Assembly (NCBI GenBank): GCA_964006375.1
Contig: OZ023269.1
Span: 62,421,968 to 62,485,967 of the forward strand
Source: Tillus elongatus
Taxonomy: Eukaryota; Arthropoda; Insecta; Coleoptera; Cleridae
DNA: 64,000 nt
Reading direction: 5' to 3'
Shown: positions 31,141 through 43,779 of the stretch, in pieces
Numbering within the stretch: position 1 is the stretch's first letter
Layout: every line of letters starts with the position of its first letter
Position numbers and translations under genes: made by a program
The notes under the pieces: model-generated
Told to the model about the DNA's origin: nothing
What the model saw: only the letters and a program-made list of their open reading frames with translations
The model's database searches: none

Positions 31141-32345
31141 TTGATAAAAAATCAAAAATGAAATAACATAAAGGATATTCGAAAATAAAAATTGTATGTA
31201 TCACCAACGACTTATGGACAATCCTGTGATTGTCGAGATAATTTTATAAGATGCAGTTCAAGAGATACAACGTTTTCTTGTATCTTGTATACTAACAATT
31301 ATATTAAGCTTTACCGTATATGTAAACAGATAAAAACTGAAACTATTTCTAATTCTAAATATTTTTAAAAATCAAAAGTTCGCTCATTAACGAATTTTTC
31401 TATGAAAATTAGGGAAAACTTATCGACCGTAAATCTAACCAGAACTATGCCAATGGATCAGATTTAAAATGAATTTTCTGGAAATATTTTAGTAAAATGA
31501 AGGACAATGACGGTTGAAGCTGAAACGTAAGGATCTGTTGAACACTGTTGTAGCGACATTTTCTTCACATAACTCGTATTAGTCTTAGGTTCTTTGCCTA
31601 AATTTTGCCAATTACGTTTTAAATCGCGACTTTGATGTTTTGAGGAAAACCTCAATTTTTTTGGAAATGCCTATAACTTTTTTGTGTTTTAACTAACACG
31701 CGAAATAAATTGTAACTCCGGTTTACGGCTTTAAAATTAAATTTATTTATTTATTCAACGCTTGTTGGGCGACAATTCATTAAAAAATACGAGAACTGCA
31801 AAGACACAAGGCTAAGTCTAAGACAGAACTGATGAAAATTATAAATCTACACATATTTAATTACTTGGGTGGTATGATGTCAATCATGTGACATCAGGTC
31901 ATTGGTGTGGGAGTTTGCAATAAAAAGTTCTAAATTGCATTATTAAAGTTCACAGGGTTCATTAATAATATTTCATCAGATCATTATCTAAATAAACTTA
32001 CTAAATTAGATATACGTATTATAAAGGAAACATTTATAAATGCTCAAATGCAGAATTGCAGAAACTATACTATAATGTAAATTAATAATTAGATTTAAAA
32101 TATCCCTATATACTTATACACAGGTCGATTACATAATTCCTCCATGCCCAGATGAAAACATAGGTCTTAGTAATGTAGTTTTTCAGGTTAATGTCTTCAA
32201 GGGAATTTCCTTATCTCTGAAGTTGACACTTCACTTGGCACTCGGTTCATTATAATGTCTCTATATCTGTACAAACAAAACATCGTATAATAACAAAAGT
32301 AATACGATATATAAGATAATAGTCCATATGCTAAAACTTGAATGA
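31141..32345. other. Duplicated non-coding stretch, copy 2
   Basis: Paralogue of 4,330-5,754 without the SINE. Holds the same motif-less 63-codon minus frame (31,464-31,655). No gene called. Confidence 0.5.
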
Positions 32346-32740
32346 AATAGTGGTAATTTTATAGTCTGTAATGCATCTTTCGTATGCTGCATATGCAGAT
32401 GGGCTGTAGATCATCAAGGTTGACTGGATCTAATGTCAATGGTGTCATTGTCGCTATTTTTTTCTTGAAATTTAGTTGATTCATTTTCGTTTCTGGAATC
32501 TCCAAATGAGTAGTTCGTTTCAAAGGGCTCTTGTAAGATCGAATAATTTGTTGTCCAAATTGTATCTGGCAATCTTCGGGAATACCAATTATGTATGCAC
32601 CTTCTAAGATAACAGTAATTTGTTATTTGAGCACTTTTTGTTGACTATAGTTTCTTGAGGAAACACTGCAATCCATTGATCGTCGTTTACTTTCTGTATT
32701 TTTGGGTGATTAAGTTGAGCGGGATGCTGTATACAATTTT
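32346..32740 (-). pseudogene. Env-like fragment, copy 2
   Basis: Same protein reading as 5,755-6,156, but a 1-nt deletion near 32,620 (GTAATTTGTT against GTAACTTTGTT) and an added GGTGTCATT near 32,440 break the frame. Decay thus continued independently after duplication. Confidence 0.4.
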
Positions 32741-32751
32741 CGTAGTTGAGA

Positions 32752-33429
32752 GGACGGATACTGGATCCAAAAGTGACGAGAGAAAAAAACGAGCCTGAAG
32801 TCTACGGTCGGTTACCTCTAATAGACGCTCATTTCTCACGGCTAGATGCTTGAGATTATTGTTGTGGTATTAAGGGGAAGATAGAGGATTGCGAGGGTGA
32901 TAAAATAAGTGATATATTTATCTTGACTGTAATGTATGCAAGAACAAGAATGTGTTTGATAAACAGACTGTATATATTACATGAATAACTTGCTGAACCA
33001 TAACCTACTTGTAATATATGTAGTTCATTTTGCAATTGGCTAATGTAAACCTGGTCAATTGCGTAGTTTAGACAGGAGACGGCTGATTTCAAGAACAAGT
33101 TCTATTGTTTAAGGGCATATTTATTGCTATTTTTACCACTACAAAGGCAGAGTTCGTACAGGCCTGTGTAGACAAATAAAAGCGCAGGCACATTAAATCT
33201 ATGTTGTAAAAGAAAAATAAATAGGTTAGTTGTATTCTTTGTTTTAAGTATGCCTACAGCAATTTGAAAAGATTTGACATAATTTTAAATGCTACAAATT
33301 TGTGCAGATTTAAACCTGTGATGAGCACCAATAAGTACAATTTGGAGATTCCGATTCATCACAATGCAGTTTTATACCTGACGATCGTTTCGCTAACAAA
33401 ATCAGCTTTACTACTACTGGATAAAATTT
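32752..33429. repeat. Spacer sequence shared with 59,706-60,377
   Basis: Same strand match with small indels. An 80-codon minus frame (32,856-33,098) is mirrored at 59,807-60,046 but has no motif. Its first part also matches 6,525-6,745. Confidence 0.6.
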
Positions 33430-33612
33430 AATGTATCATGTTTATTCGCACAACGAATTATTGTTACGCGTCGGTCATTGAACCAAAAATTTATGTACTA
33501 TGTTTATTCAAACAAGCAATTAAAAGTTAGGCTTTGGTCATTGAATAAAAAAGTAATGTGCTCTGTTTTTCGTACAAGCAAGTGAAACGTAGGCTTCGGC
33601 TCGCTGATAAAC
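33430..33612. repeat. Three ~60-bp tandem units
   Basis: Each unit has a TGT(T)(T)ATTC-type core, a CAAGCAA-like block and a GGTCATTGAA-like end. Paralogue at 60,378-60,556. Confidence 0.7.
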
Positions 33613-34020
33613 TAGATTTACTATCGTTGGAGAAAGTTCAATATACTTGCGAGTGAATAAATGTTGTGCCCATGTCGTTGGAAAAAAATAATAAATGAGG
33701 ATGAAGAGGAATAGGTAATGCTAGAGAAATGTGTAATATTATGGGTAAGGTGGCTGTAATAAATCATTTATACAAGTATGTATTGTTTTTCAATGGTAAC
33801 CCGCCGTTTAAAGTAAATAATATAAATCTAATTATTTTCCACCCCATATTGTTCATGAAAACAAAACTTATTTAATGGTAGAGCAGGTCGAAATGCCTCA
33901 TAAAATAAATACTAGCAACTATACTTGTAAATGTATTTTATCAGGTAATATGCGTTTATTCCTGATATTCTAGTTCCCTGATTCTGATTATGTTAAAATA
34001 CTGTAAATAGTAATGAATGT
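33613..34020. repeat. Inverted-repeat flank, outer part
   Basis: Plus-strand copy of the flank seen in reverse at 23,990-24,400 (CAGGTCGAAATGCCTCATAA, for example) and in the same orientation at 60,640-60,970. No gene. Confidence 0.65.
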
Positions 34021-34026
34021 AAGTAC

Positions 34027-34531
34027 TGCCAGGAGAGCCATTAAGTCCTGGGTCAGAAACCAACACCAGGTGTACTGGGCGGACTGTCCAGGGCTCAGAC
34101 ATGGGAAGTCAATAATTGACGGACCCAGTTCAAAGAGAGCTGTGGAGCTGCTAAACCTTAGCAGAGGACAGCTCAGAAACACAACAGGTCTCTTGACGGG
34201 ACACATGGCCGTCAAGAAACACCTACATAAAATGGGGCGATTCGAAGGGGACCTCGCATGCAGACTCTGCGGCGAGGGGGAGGAATCAGCCCAGCACATC
34301 TTGTGCGAGTGTATAGCTCTGGACCGGAAAAGACAACTGATCTACGGTCACTCTAGACCGGAGACAGAACAATATAAAACTTCACCCTACCAATCGCTGT
34401 GCAGACTAGTTCAAGGCACAGTGATTTTGGAATGGGTGGAGTAAGACTAGGGGTATGCACAATCAACCAAGGGTTGCGGTGCTATCGGGGCGACAAGGCC
34501 GCGGACGAGCCCTGAGGGAACAAAAAAAAAA
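34027..34531 (+). mobile_element. 5'-truncated Jockey-like LINE insertion with poly(A) and TSD
   Basis: The open frame (34,013-34,444) reads WVRNQHQVYWADCPGLRHGK, then LSRGQLRNTTGLLTGHMAVK and CRLCGEGEESAQHILCEC. This is the ORF2 C-terminus after the RNase H-like region, ending in a C-x2-C...H..C motif. A short 3' UTR and a run of 12 A follow. Flanks: AAGTAC at 34,021-34,026 and 34,532-34,537, partly hidden by the poly(A). The paralogue at 60,966-60,980 has the site unoccupied (GTAAGTACCCTTGG). No internal stop, so the insertion is fairly recent. Confidence 0.9.
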
Positions 34532-34537
34532 AAGTAC

Positions 34538-34812
34538 CCTTGTAGGATATGAAATGATTTTCTATGTAAATTTGTAAGTTGTTACAATATTTCATAAATA
34601 TGATGTAGATGCAATTGTTTTCAGGCTAACTTTATGAGAATGTAGAATTAATAAGGAGACATGGTATAGGCGAAGTAATATAGAATACACGGCAATATGA
34701 ACCTTATGTCGTTTTGGTCGTTGCGATATGCAACGTCTGACACACGGGACTTTCGCCCCAATTAATCGGCGATCGCGTGGTTGAGACTGATTGCGGTACC
34801 TTTATAGCTACA
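34538..34812. repeat. Inverted-repeat flank, inner part
   Basis: Continues the flank after the LINE insertion: matches 60,978-61,270 directly and 23,830-24,110 in reverse. It contains TAAGGAGACATGGTATAGGC and runs to the MCP end. Confidence 0.7.
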
Positions 34813-35953
34813 TTATATCGCGCACGATGTTGTAGAGTAGGGCATACTCGATGATGCATTCATGTATAAATAAAAAATAACATTTTGTGTGATTGGAAAG
34901 TTGTTGTTGCTTTCCATTTCCAATTTGATATCTACCTTAGAAGGATTTTTGGATTCCCTGTACTTGGGGCAATCAAATAAAAACATGGGATATTTTTCAA
35001 AAGTTTTGTAATCCAAGGTAGGTTGGAGTTGTCTATGAGCATTGAAATTCAGTCATGTTTCTATATGGCTTCTGTGGGGATTCTTTGAGAATTTAGTTGA
35101 GTGTTATATATCGAATGCCTACATGATCAAAGTTGTTCATGTTTTTCTAACGTTATTCTATCGATCCGTTTGGAATATCACAATAACAAAGCTATGTCGT
35201 TCAGTGTTTGAGGATGTTTTGATGGACCACAAGCCTTTCGTTTAATTAATCAGATTTGGTAATTCATACGTTTCCCATTTTCAATATGGTACCAGGATCT
35301 TTTTATTTTGGGCAATCGACTGTAATAATTGATTCCGTGTAACTTCGCTGTGGTGGATAAGTTTCACATGCAGCGCCATGTACTCAATGTAACTTCAATG
35401 CTTTATCTGCGTTGACTGCCCCAATCAAAATAAAGCAATTTTTTTTTGCTCTGGGCTTTAGTTATACGTAGCAGCAATTAACTGAAAAAAACACGCTTCT
35501 ATAGTCTTTGAAAATATTACACATGTAGCAAGAAGGTATGCAGTAGCAAAGACGGCCATCCTTCAGCATTGTATTGCATGTAGTAGCATGCCAACCGGCT
35601 TGAATTAGAGCTCTTGCTTCATCACTGTTTGCTTCCAAAAGTGTTCGAATTGCTGTTATACCAAGATTTCTCACATGTTCAATAATCGGGCTGCTGGATT
35701 AGATGTTACTTGTACATGTCCAGTCGTGCCACTCGTCTCAATACTGCCATTTATTAGTAGAACAGTTGAAGACCAAACGTAAAAAATATCTTGTTAGTTG
35801 ATTGCAGAATCACAGGTATCATTATGGGCAAGCGAACTGGTTTGAGAAGCCTATCTGTGTATTTCTTTCCATTTGATTGACTCGCCGTGCACAGGGTCAG
35901 CGAATATATGTAGTTTGCTTAACATCGGTACCCAATGAATCTAGATACTGCAT
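34813..35953 (-). pseudogene. MCP: Major capsid protein, copy B
   Basis: Start Met near 35,953. C-terminal block MDYKTFEKYPMFLFDCPKYR (34,813-35,016) is open for 67 codons; middle block ITAIRTLLEANSDEARALIQ (35,462-35,674). Fuller than copy A, because the C-terminal third survives. Stops and shifts remain between blocks. Confidence 0.8.
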
Positions 35954-36016
35954 GTGTTCCCAAGATGGAATCGCCTACGATGGAGGTAGCGAAGATACTG
36001 AAGCTGGGGCGGCTTG

Positions 36017-36692
36017 ATTTATAATCAATATAATATGGTGGTCTCTGTCTCAATGCCAATATCACAATGATATCACCTTGAAACGTCACAGGTACTGAAT
36101 TCTGATCCATAATGTCGTAAGAGGCATAAAAACCTTATTATATGGTTTTATATCAACCGCATAACCTGGATTTACCATAGGAGTATACTCATATACTGTA
36201 TGCGTAGGTTTGCCGTCGTGGTAAGTACCATCCACAATATTACACTCCCACAATTTCCACCGGTAAATCGGAAAAATAGAGTTTACCAGCGGTAAGACGT
36301 TTAAAAAACCCCAATATTGGTGCTATTGAAGTATCGGTAGAAAAGTCTATATGATACTCACATGGTATCTCACATTATAAGCGTTGTTGTTGGCTTTTAG
36401 CGAAAACAGCTTTACCACGTCGATGTGATTCTACTACAGGGTACTGGTGTTTATCTTTAATGTAAGACACAGTGTTCATTCTGAATGTATTTATCGGTAT
36501 CACTAATTTCATACGAACCATCAGGAATAATTATTTCTAGTCAACTGTTTTCACCACTCACGGCAGAAAAGTAGTGAAACTTTTTTACACCCACGCTCTA
36601 TATATAGTGTTATATCTGTAAAAGTTTGCAAGCGCGAGCGATTAATGAAAGTGTGGTTTTAACACTAAAGGTGGAAATATTTCCAGCGCCAT
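36017..36692 (-). pseudogene. Penton-like protein, copy B
   Basis: Start ATG near 36,692. Tail frame DQNSVPVTFQGD, ending near PPYYIDYKS (35,919-36,110), where a deletion removes the normal end and fuses it to the next reading. The middle LGF block survives in shifted frame. Confidence 0.6.
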
Positions 36693-36729
36693 TGAAAGCA
36701 AGCATACGCGCAATGGCTGAAACACAGAG

Positions 36730-37006
36730 ACTACTGTTTAAGTCTTTTATTTAAAAATTGTAAACATAAGTGACCACATTATAGGTATTATAGTTTTGGT
36801 ATACATCATGATTATACAACATCAATCCTCTAGATCGTGATTGTTGAGAGACAAGCACGATCTAGATTATTGATGCTTTGATTACTCGTAAAACGTTCTT
36901 TAAGTTTAATGTCTGGGCCACAAATCTGATAGCCAGGTACGTGCAGCTCAACAGGTAATTTTTTGATGACTGTGTCAGCAAGAGCTACACCTTGACACAC
37001 CAACAT
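36730..37006 (-). pseudogene. PLA2-like protein fused to protease tail, copy B
   Basis: ATG at 37,006 gives MLVCQGVALADTVIKKLP, then VPGYQICGPDIKLKERF and NNLDRACLS in one frame (36,830-37,006), the best PLA2 reading on minus. GPG has become GPD, and the HD pair lies one frame off. It is followed by a degenerate protease tail. Confidence 0.65.
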
Positions 37007-37084
37007 TTTTACTGTTAAAAAGGTATGATATATCTGCGTAATTATATAGGATGTAGCAGTCGTACAAAGTTTTATTTCAGTTAA

Positions 37085-37825
37085 CGATGCGTATTGTAAA
37101 ACACGCAAAAGCCCACAGTCACAAACATACATCATGACCCAAAACAGCAAAGACATGGAGTTCTTTTACCAAGTTTCAGTTTCAGTTAGAAGTTTTATAT
37201 GTGGTCCAAGTGGTTATGGTTAACAAATATTATGTTAAATTTGTTGTTTGCCCCATCGGCTTAAAATTTGAAAACGTATACGTATACTCAAAGCCTTTAT
37301 ATATGAGCCTAAATATAGCATGTTAAAGGAGGTGTTGTGTGATACAAAAGGTGTTGGATACTATCTATACAGTGAAAGCGAAGAGATATTAAATCCAGCA
37401 CATGAAAAGAGCAATTAAATTTTTATATAGATGATATAGCCTGTGATAAGCAAGATAAAATAAAATCGTATATTTGTATGTGTAGATATTAAGACATTGA
37501 CAGTTTCTACTTGTGTCCGAAACAGTTGGTGCGTGATAATTCTGACATCATAGTTTTATTTAAACAAGATGAAATTACTACATACAGACTGGAGATCACT
37601 TCTCTGGCCTCACTGTGAAGCCAGTAGTATGGTACAGTTTCACTAAGTAAGGACAACAACGATCAATGAATTGAATATGAAATTAGTCTTGTGTATGATG
37701 ATCATGTAACTCCCGATATGAGTTTTGAAAAGTTCAAACTTCTTTGTGGTGGATTTCGGCAAAACACTCATATTATGGTGGCTGTTGTTAAAGATACTGA
37801 TTTAACACAAGGGGTTTGATCACTT
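37085..37825 (+). pseudogene. Packaging ATPase, copy B
   Basis: Near-identical to copy A through the mutated Walker A, the YVYS block, GYYLYSESEEIL, and DHVTPDMSFEKFK. In Walker B (about 37,425-37,445) a deletion leaves YIDDIACDKQD. Confidence 0.8.
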
Positions 37826-37979
37826 TATATATCTCGGTTAACTGAACAACGTAGATATTCAGTTGTACGGTTCACGAACGAATGTTAAGTTCATATCTTA
37901 TTGGTGTCAAATACTATGTTGATAAATAATTCGTAGAGAAACATTTACGTGATACAACAACATATAGTGTTATTTATTT
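37826..37979 (+). pseudogene. 5' part of the W-D-D gene, copy B
   Basis: YVDK-like start as in copy A, truncated at the same retrotransposon junction (about 37,975). Confidence 0.55.
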
Positions 37980-39785
37980 CCGAGTTATCGGGCCCTGAAC
38001 GACAACGCAACACATCCTGATTTTCCAGAAACGCCCGCACGGTGTGGGCAGTTGCAACTCAAATTGCAGTGTGAAAATGAATCAAGCAACTATGTCACTT
38101 CATTTTATAAGATATCTCAGCAATGGGGAAATCAGAATTTATACCTTCTCAACCTCTGACAACAAGAACATAAAAGAGGAACATCGCAACAGCATTATCG
38201 AATTTTCCACATTCCGCCTAAAAAAAGGTAAAACTAAAAATATAGTCCTCAAAACAGCACCCGACCCCAAGCAGATGAAGTTGCATGCCTAAGGCCAAGC
38301 GGCTTATAGTATCATGCATAAAACTCAAAGGCAAGAACGGAACCTCGCCATCGTTTTTAGTGGCCACCAGAAGAACCCCAAACCTCAATGAATTGAGGAA
38401 GGTAAAAGACCTTCACAGCATTAGAATAAAATGGGAACCCCTAATGAAGAAACAACAAGTCACGTAATTGTCAAAAATGTTGGCCATGGTTCAAGCCAAT
38501 GCAAACCTAAATCAAGATGCGCAAATGCATCATGAACCACCACACCGAAGACTGCAAGAAGTTAATATGGAAGTTCAGTGTTGTAACTTCCCGTGTCTTC
38601 ATGCAGATAACTACCGCGAGTGCCCAGTTTACACCAAGTATATGGATCATTTGTTGAAAACAGATCAATATAACACACAAAACCATCTCACACATTTCCC
38701 AAGTCAAACACACAACTCACACATAATCTGATACATCTGTCCAACCTAAGACAAATGCTCCAACATCCCACTTGTGGTAATTTGGCACATTAATCAACGA
38801 ACCAAAAATCCTCAGTAACATATGTGATCTGAGCCAAATTCTCATTATGTTCCTGTGACATTACAATGTCAAACTTAGGAAAACTAAGTATTATCCATCA
38901 AGTCGCTCAAATGTATCCTTAAAAACAGGAAAATTTAATCTTGGAATGCCTGTGCCATTAAGAACAAATTCAACGAACACAAAATCTTAACCAAAAAAAT
39001 TCAACCAGATATAACCTGCATACAGGAAACACACCTAACACGAAGAACACCAAAACTCCGATACTACGATAACAATAATCGCCCCATATGTAATGTAAAC
39101 AGCATCATCCGGTAGAAAAAATGAACACCATCACAAACGTCTTGTTCGAAACACGCACCATAAAAAACATAACACAACAGTAATCAATCGTTACAATAAA
39201 AACGTACCCCCACTTAACATCGACGAGAGAATAACATTACGATCTAAACTCACAAAACAAAACACTCATAATAGAGGACTTTAATCCCAAACACAAATTA
39301 GAACTGTGTCTATAACGAAGGTAAAGGCCTTAAATTAAACAACTGCATTTTACACAATTCATACACACTCCACTATCCAAATAATTAATTCTTTGCTTAC
39401 TCAGACAACACATCTTCAACACTAGACGGCTGCATCTCAAATAATGTAAATATAGGAGACGTAAAACGCTGAATTAACTAGACTCAGATCACCTGCCCAT
39501 CCTTGTAGAAACCAAAATCACACCACCGCACCCATACAAAAAACACAATTTAAAACTAACAGGAAATAGTATAAAAAAATCATAATAAACCCGTACACAC
39601 AACACGGGACATATATGACAATATCCGCATTCCCCACCGTCATACACGACAGCTACAAAGATGCATCACACAAAATACATCCAAAAACTGACGAACTCTA
39701 ATTCGCACCGGAAACTTGATTACACAAAAACCACAAAAACGAACACAATTCTTTCGGGAGAGGCTGGAATGTCGATACAATAGAG
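37980..39785 (+). mobile_element. Jockey/CR1-like retrotransposon ORF1 and endonuclease, copy B
   Basis: Better preserved than copy A in ORF1: 38,044-38,292 is open (MNQATMSLHFIRYLSNGEIR, EFSTFRLKKGKTKNI), then 38,285-38,467 and the knuckle region 38,468-38,731. The endonuclease (38,980-39,500) has the same stops as copy A. The two share both ends, so they are duplicates of one insertion. Confidence 0.85.
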
Positions 39786-40204
39786 ATGTGTGTATTTATT
39801 TAACTTTGATTGACTCGTCGTACACAAGGTCTGCGAATATGTGTAGTTTTCTTAACATCGTAACCCAATTAATCTAGATACTGCATGTGCTCCCAAGATA
39901 GAATCGTCATCGCTGCAGGTACCGAATATACTGAAGCTGGAGCGGCTTGATTACTAGTATTTATAATCAACATAATATGGTGGTCTGTGTCTCAATTACA
40001 ATATCATAATGTTCTCCTCACATTGAAACGTCACACATACTGAATTATGATCGATAATGTTTACATTTATATGCGGAATAATGCGCGTCGTAAGATACAT
40101 AAAAACCTTACTATATGGTTTTTTATCAACTGCATAACCTGGATCTACCATAGGTGTAAGCTCATAAACTGTATGCGTAGGGTTGCCGTCCAGTCATCTA
40201 AGTA
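39786..40204 (-). pseudogene. Second penton-like tail plus MCP start, copy B
   Basis: Mirrors 11,398-11,835. In the MCP-start portion a 15-20 bp deletion removes part of the block next to the retrotransposon (GAGATGTGTGTATTTATTTA against GAGATGCCAAGCC in copy A). Confidence 0.65.
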
Positions 40205-40800
40205 TTTTAAATGTTAGTATAGCACAAACTATCAAAGTGATAAGAACTCTACTGAACACCACACGCATTTAAATATTACATGTCCGGGTGTTTACACTAC
40301 GCCCAAAACAAAGTGCTGACAGATATCAGTAAACTCAACAGTGGCTCCTCCTCTTAAAAACGTTTCATCACCCTGGTAGCCCTATGCCAAAATATGATTT
40401 ATGGTCCACAAACGACAAAATGTAAAAGACGTGAGAACCTATTTCGATAACGACGACTGCATGAAATAGTCTGGCTTACCAAGAACACCTCTACACAATG
40501 ATTGCCTAGTTGAAACTTCTACTTACAACATGACCAAGATCAAGGCTGATATTGTTCGTTATAAACTTATGTTTCTGTTTGATAATGGTCCCACGGTGAG
40601 ACACCTTACTGCTAAAGGCTCCTACTAAGTGATTCTCTTCTGTGCAGATCAAAGTACTTTTCGATATTTATATCAACTGGTTCTCTTATATGTCTAACTG
40701 TATTTATGTTAATATTCTTTTGTGTAAACTGTAGCAGTTCATTGGAAAATAATTATCTCAAATATATCTGTTAATAAATTTATATAAAGGAAATGGTTTG
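40205..40800 (+). pseudogene. Unknown virus gene (YFDSDDC), copy B
   Basis: Paralogue of 11,840-12,450 with the Ser-Asp changed (YFDNDDCMK). Same stops. Confidence 0.4.
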
Positions 40801-40860
40801 CTTTTTATTTTACTGGTTAAGACCCCTTCATTGTGACAAGATGTCAGCAAAGAAGATCAT

Positions 40861-41325
40861 ATGAGGTATTGTGAGTCGTGCTCGTTACATGCGAAAAGCA
40901 GTGTTCTATGGACATCTGCGCAGTGAAGCCACAAATTAAAAGTATGTGAATCGTGGGAAGTTGTAAAAGTGCCTATGCTAAATCAAGCTTTCAAAATAGA
41001 ATGACTACTTATCATATTAGTCCGAAAGGCAGTAAGATAGAAGAACTCCGTGGACACAATGAAAAATGTATTGTTTCAGCTCATTGTAGCTGTTTCTGCT
41101 AAACATAATGCAATTAAAATCACTTGGCATTGTTTGGTTTGTATATGTTTCAAAATAAAGAAAGAAGATAAATTAAATCATTCAATAATAAAAACAAAAA
41201 TCTTACAGTGTCAAATAATTATGCAAATACCTCTCAGGAATTCATCGAGGAAATTTAGAGTTGCAGAATTACAGTTTGCCGAAGGCGTGAGTGGTTGGAT
41301 GTTGGAACGTCTTTTATGGCTGTAG
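40861..41325 (+). pseudogene. DNA polymerase N-terminal region, copy B
   Basis: MRYCESCSLHAKSSV start; last open part 41,050-41,325 ends FRVAELQFAEGVSGWMLERL and WL, with the ININK block lost in a deletion before the junction with Z. Confidence 0.5.
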
Positions 41326-41344
41326 GTATCTTAAAATAAACTGT

Positions 41345-41815
41345 AGTAAATAAAAAAAGTTTTACTTTTACAACGACTGTTTTATTTAGGTGACAAGTTT
41401 ACAATTTAAGCAAATTATAGCATACAATTTCTAATACCACAAAAACATTTTCTTTTATAAAATTTAACAGCGTGATACATACATATTGGAGTGTCTGCCA
41501 CCAGCTTCGGCAACCTTCATCGTTTTTCAAATTGGTGACATCCTCGCTGTAACCACATTTCAATAACACCTTTTACGTAACCTCTATCTACCCGCTCTTC
41601 GATAATATGTTTTTTCTATTATGTTGGGTGATTCTTCTAAAGTAACGGTACCACAATCATAATCCATACACTGCTGTGTTCCTTGGAGAAACTTGATTTG
41701 TTTAACTATATCTGCACTCAATAAACCTAACGTTTTCGGTGTTTTAAACATATAATGTGCAGATTGATAACCATTATAAATTACTATTTCCCTGGATGCC
41801 TACTCTCTCACACAG
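41345..41815 (-). pseudogene. Z-family gene following MCP2, copy B
   Basis: Same as 12,990-13,455, with a ~35-bp deletion in the KGVIKSFIKEVLL region (41,570). Confidence 0.5.
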
Positions 41816-41819
41816 AAGC

Positions 41820-42400
41820 CTAAACATTCCGTGTGATCGAGAAAGTTGTTAGTATTTTTTATTTCCAATTTGATATCCACTGGAGCTGGCTTTATGGAAT
41901 CGCTGTACCTGAAGCAATCAAATACAAACATGGTATATTTTGTATAGGGCTTCTAATCCGAAGTAGGTTTAGGTTCTCTACCATCATACAAACATTCGAT
42001 TTAATTTACTTGGTTAAAGTCAAATTCATACCTTCTGTGGGGATTTGTTTAGAATTTAAGTGAAGTATTATATCGGGAATGTATTTTCTAACGTTATTGT
42101 ATCGAACCGTTTGAAATCTCATAATAAAAAATCTGGTCGTTTAGTGTTTGAGGAAGTCTTAATTGACAACAAGCCTTTAGCTGAATTATTGAGATTCGGT
42201 AATTCATACATTTCCCATTCTCTATATGGTATAGGAACCTTTTTAACCATAGTAATCATAAAAAATCTAGGTCGTTCAGTGTTTGAGGAAGTCTTAATTG
42301 ACCACAAGCCTTTAGCTGAATTATTGAGATTTGGTAATTCATACATTTCTATATGGTATAAGAACCTTTTTAACCATAGTAATCGACTTTAGTAATTGCT
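41820..42400 (-). pseudogene. MCP2, copy B, with internal 135-bp duplication
   Basis: Reading as copy A, but the first block (IPYREWEMYELPNL to KTSSNTERP) occurs twice in tandem. GTGTTTGAGGAAGTC starts at 42,144 and again at 42,279. The frame at 42,119-42,346 runs through both repeats. Confidence 0.75.
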
Positions 42401-42575
42401 GTTGTATAACATCGTTGGTGTGAAAATGTAGTAAATGTTAAACATTAATGCTTTATCTGCTTCTGCTGCTCCAACCAAATTGGGGTAATTTCTAGTTAAA
42501 CGTATTAACGAATTGCTGAAAAGCTTTCTTATATACTCTTTAAAAATATTACATAAGTATACGGTATTAAGACAA

Positions 42576-42690
42576 ACAGCTGTCTAACAGCTGCCCAACA
42601 GTTGCCCAACAGCTGTTCTGTCAAACTAGTGTCTATCTAACAGCTGTAGTGTTAGACACACAGCTGCCCAACAGCTGTCGTGATAGACAA
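42576..42690. repeat. Expanded CAGCTG-rich ~11-bp repeat cluster
   Basis: Six CAGCTG and one CAGTTG within 115 bp, in units like AACAGCTGCCC and AACAGCTGTCT, partly regrouped with GTCTATCTAACAGC. It lies outside the MCP2 start, as in D and E. Confidence 0.7.
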
Positions 42691-43012
42691 CTAGCAATAG
42701 ATAGGTAGACGGACAACCAACTCGGAGCTAGTATACCTTAAACCGCCAAACAGTTTGTATCTCTTAGCACAGTAACCAACTAATAAGTGGTTTACATCAG
42801 ACCAACAACCGACTTGTTTGAAACAAACAACTTGTTTGACCCAAAAATTTTGGCGAGATGGACGTTAGGGACAAGAGAAAAATATTAAGAAAAAGATTTT
42901 AGTACAGCACACAACAAATCCTGCTGAAAACATTCGAGAGAAACACTAATGCTTAAACCTGATAGAACTAGTAGTAGTAGTAGTATTGTGCCAACCCCAG
43001 CAACCCAGCAAC
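42691..43012. other. Unique stretch
   Basis: Direct and inverted CAACC/GTTTG-rich blocks and an AGT trinucleotide run (AGTAGTAGTAGTAGTA near 42,970). No gene. Confidence 0.5.
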
Positions 43013-43200
43013 CATGCTCTACACTCCAGTATCCAAATAATTAATACAGCAATTCTGCGTACTCAGACAACACACCTTCAAACTAGAGGTCTGCATCTCA
43101 AATAATGGAAAAATAAGAGACGTAAATGCTCAATGAACTAGACTCAGATAAACTCCCCATCCTTGTAGAAATAAACACAAAAAATCACAACCACCCAAAA
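43013..43200 (+). pseudogene. Retrotransposon endonuclease fragment
   Basis: Matches about 11,000-11,140 and 39,380-39,520 (CACTCCA(C/G)TATCCAAATAAT, CTGCATCTCAAATAATG, CTAGACTCAGAT..CTCCCCAT), the C-terminal part of the endonuclease. It is more diverged than A and B are from each other, so it may be an independent insertion. Confidence 0.7.
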
Positions 43201-43764
<564 letters not shown>

Positions 43765-43779
43765 TCTTTCAAGATACGT

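Larger units (their letters stand above)
29775..33100. repeat. Duplicated block, copy 2 (paralogue 2,881-6,745)
   Basis: Same orientation and order as copy 1, including the 226-bp repeat remnant and the env-like fragment. It keeps the empty SINE site at 31,359-31,369 and lacks the RT fragment (junction near 32,750, AGTTGAGAGGACGGATACTG). Beyond 32,750 it continues into sequence shared with 59,700-60,960. Confidence 0.9.

Noticed and set aside
33988..34299. Minus-strand ORF at 33,988-34,299
   Set aside because: It is the complement of the LINE ORF2 end, which has clear motifs on plus.
42576..42690. CRISPR-like array in the CAGCTG repeats
   Set aside because: Units are ~11 bp with no unique spacers, and the DNA is eukaryotic.
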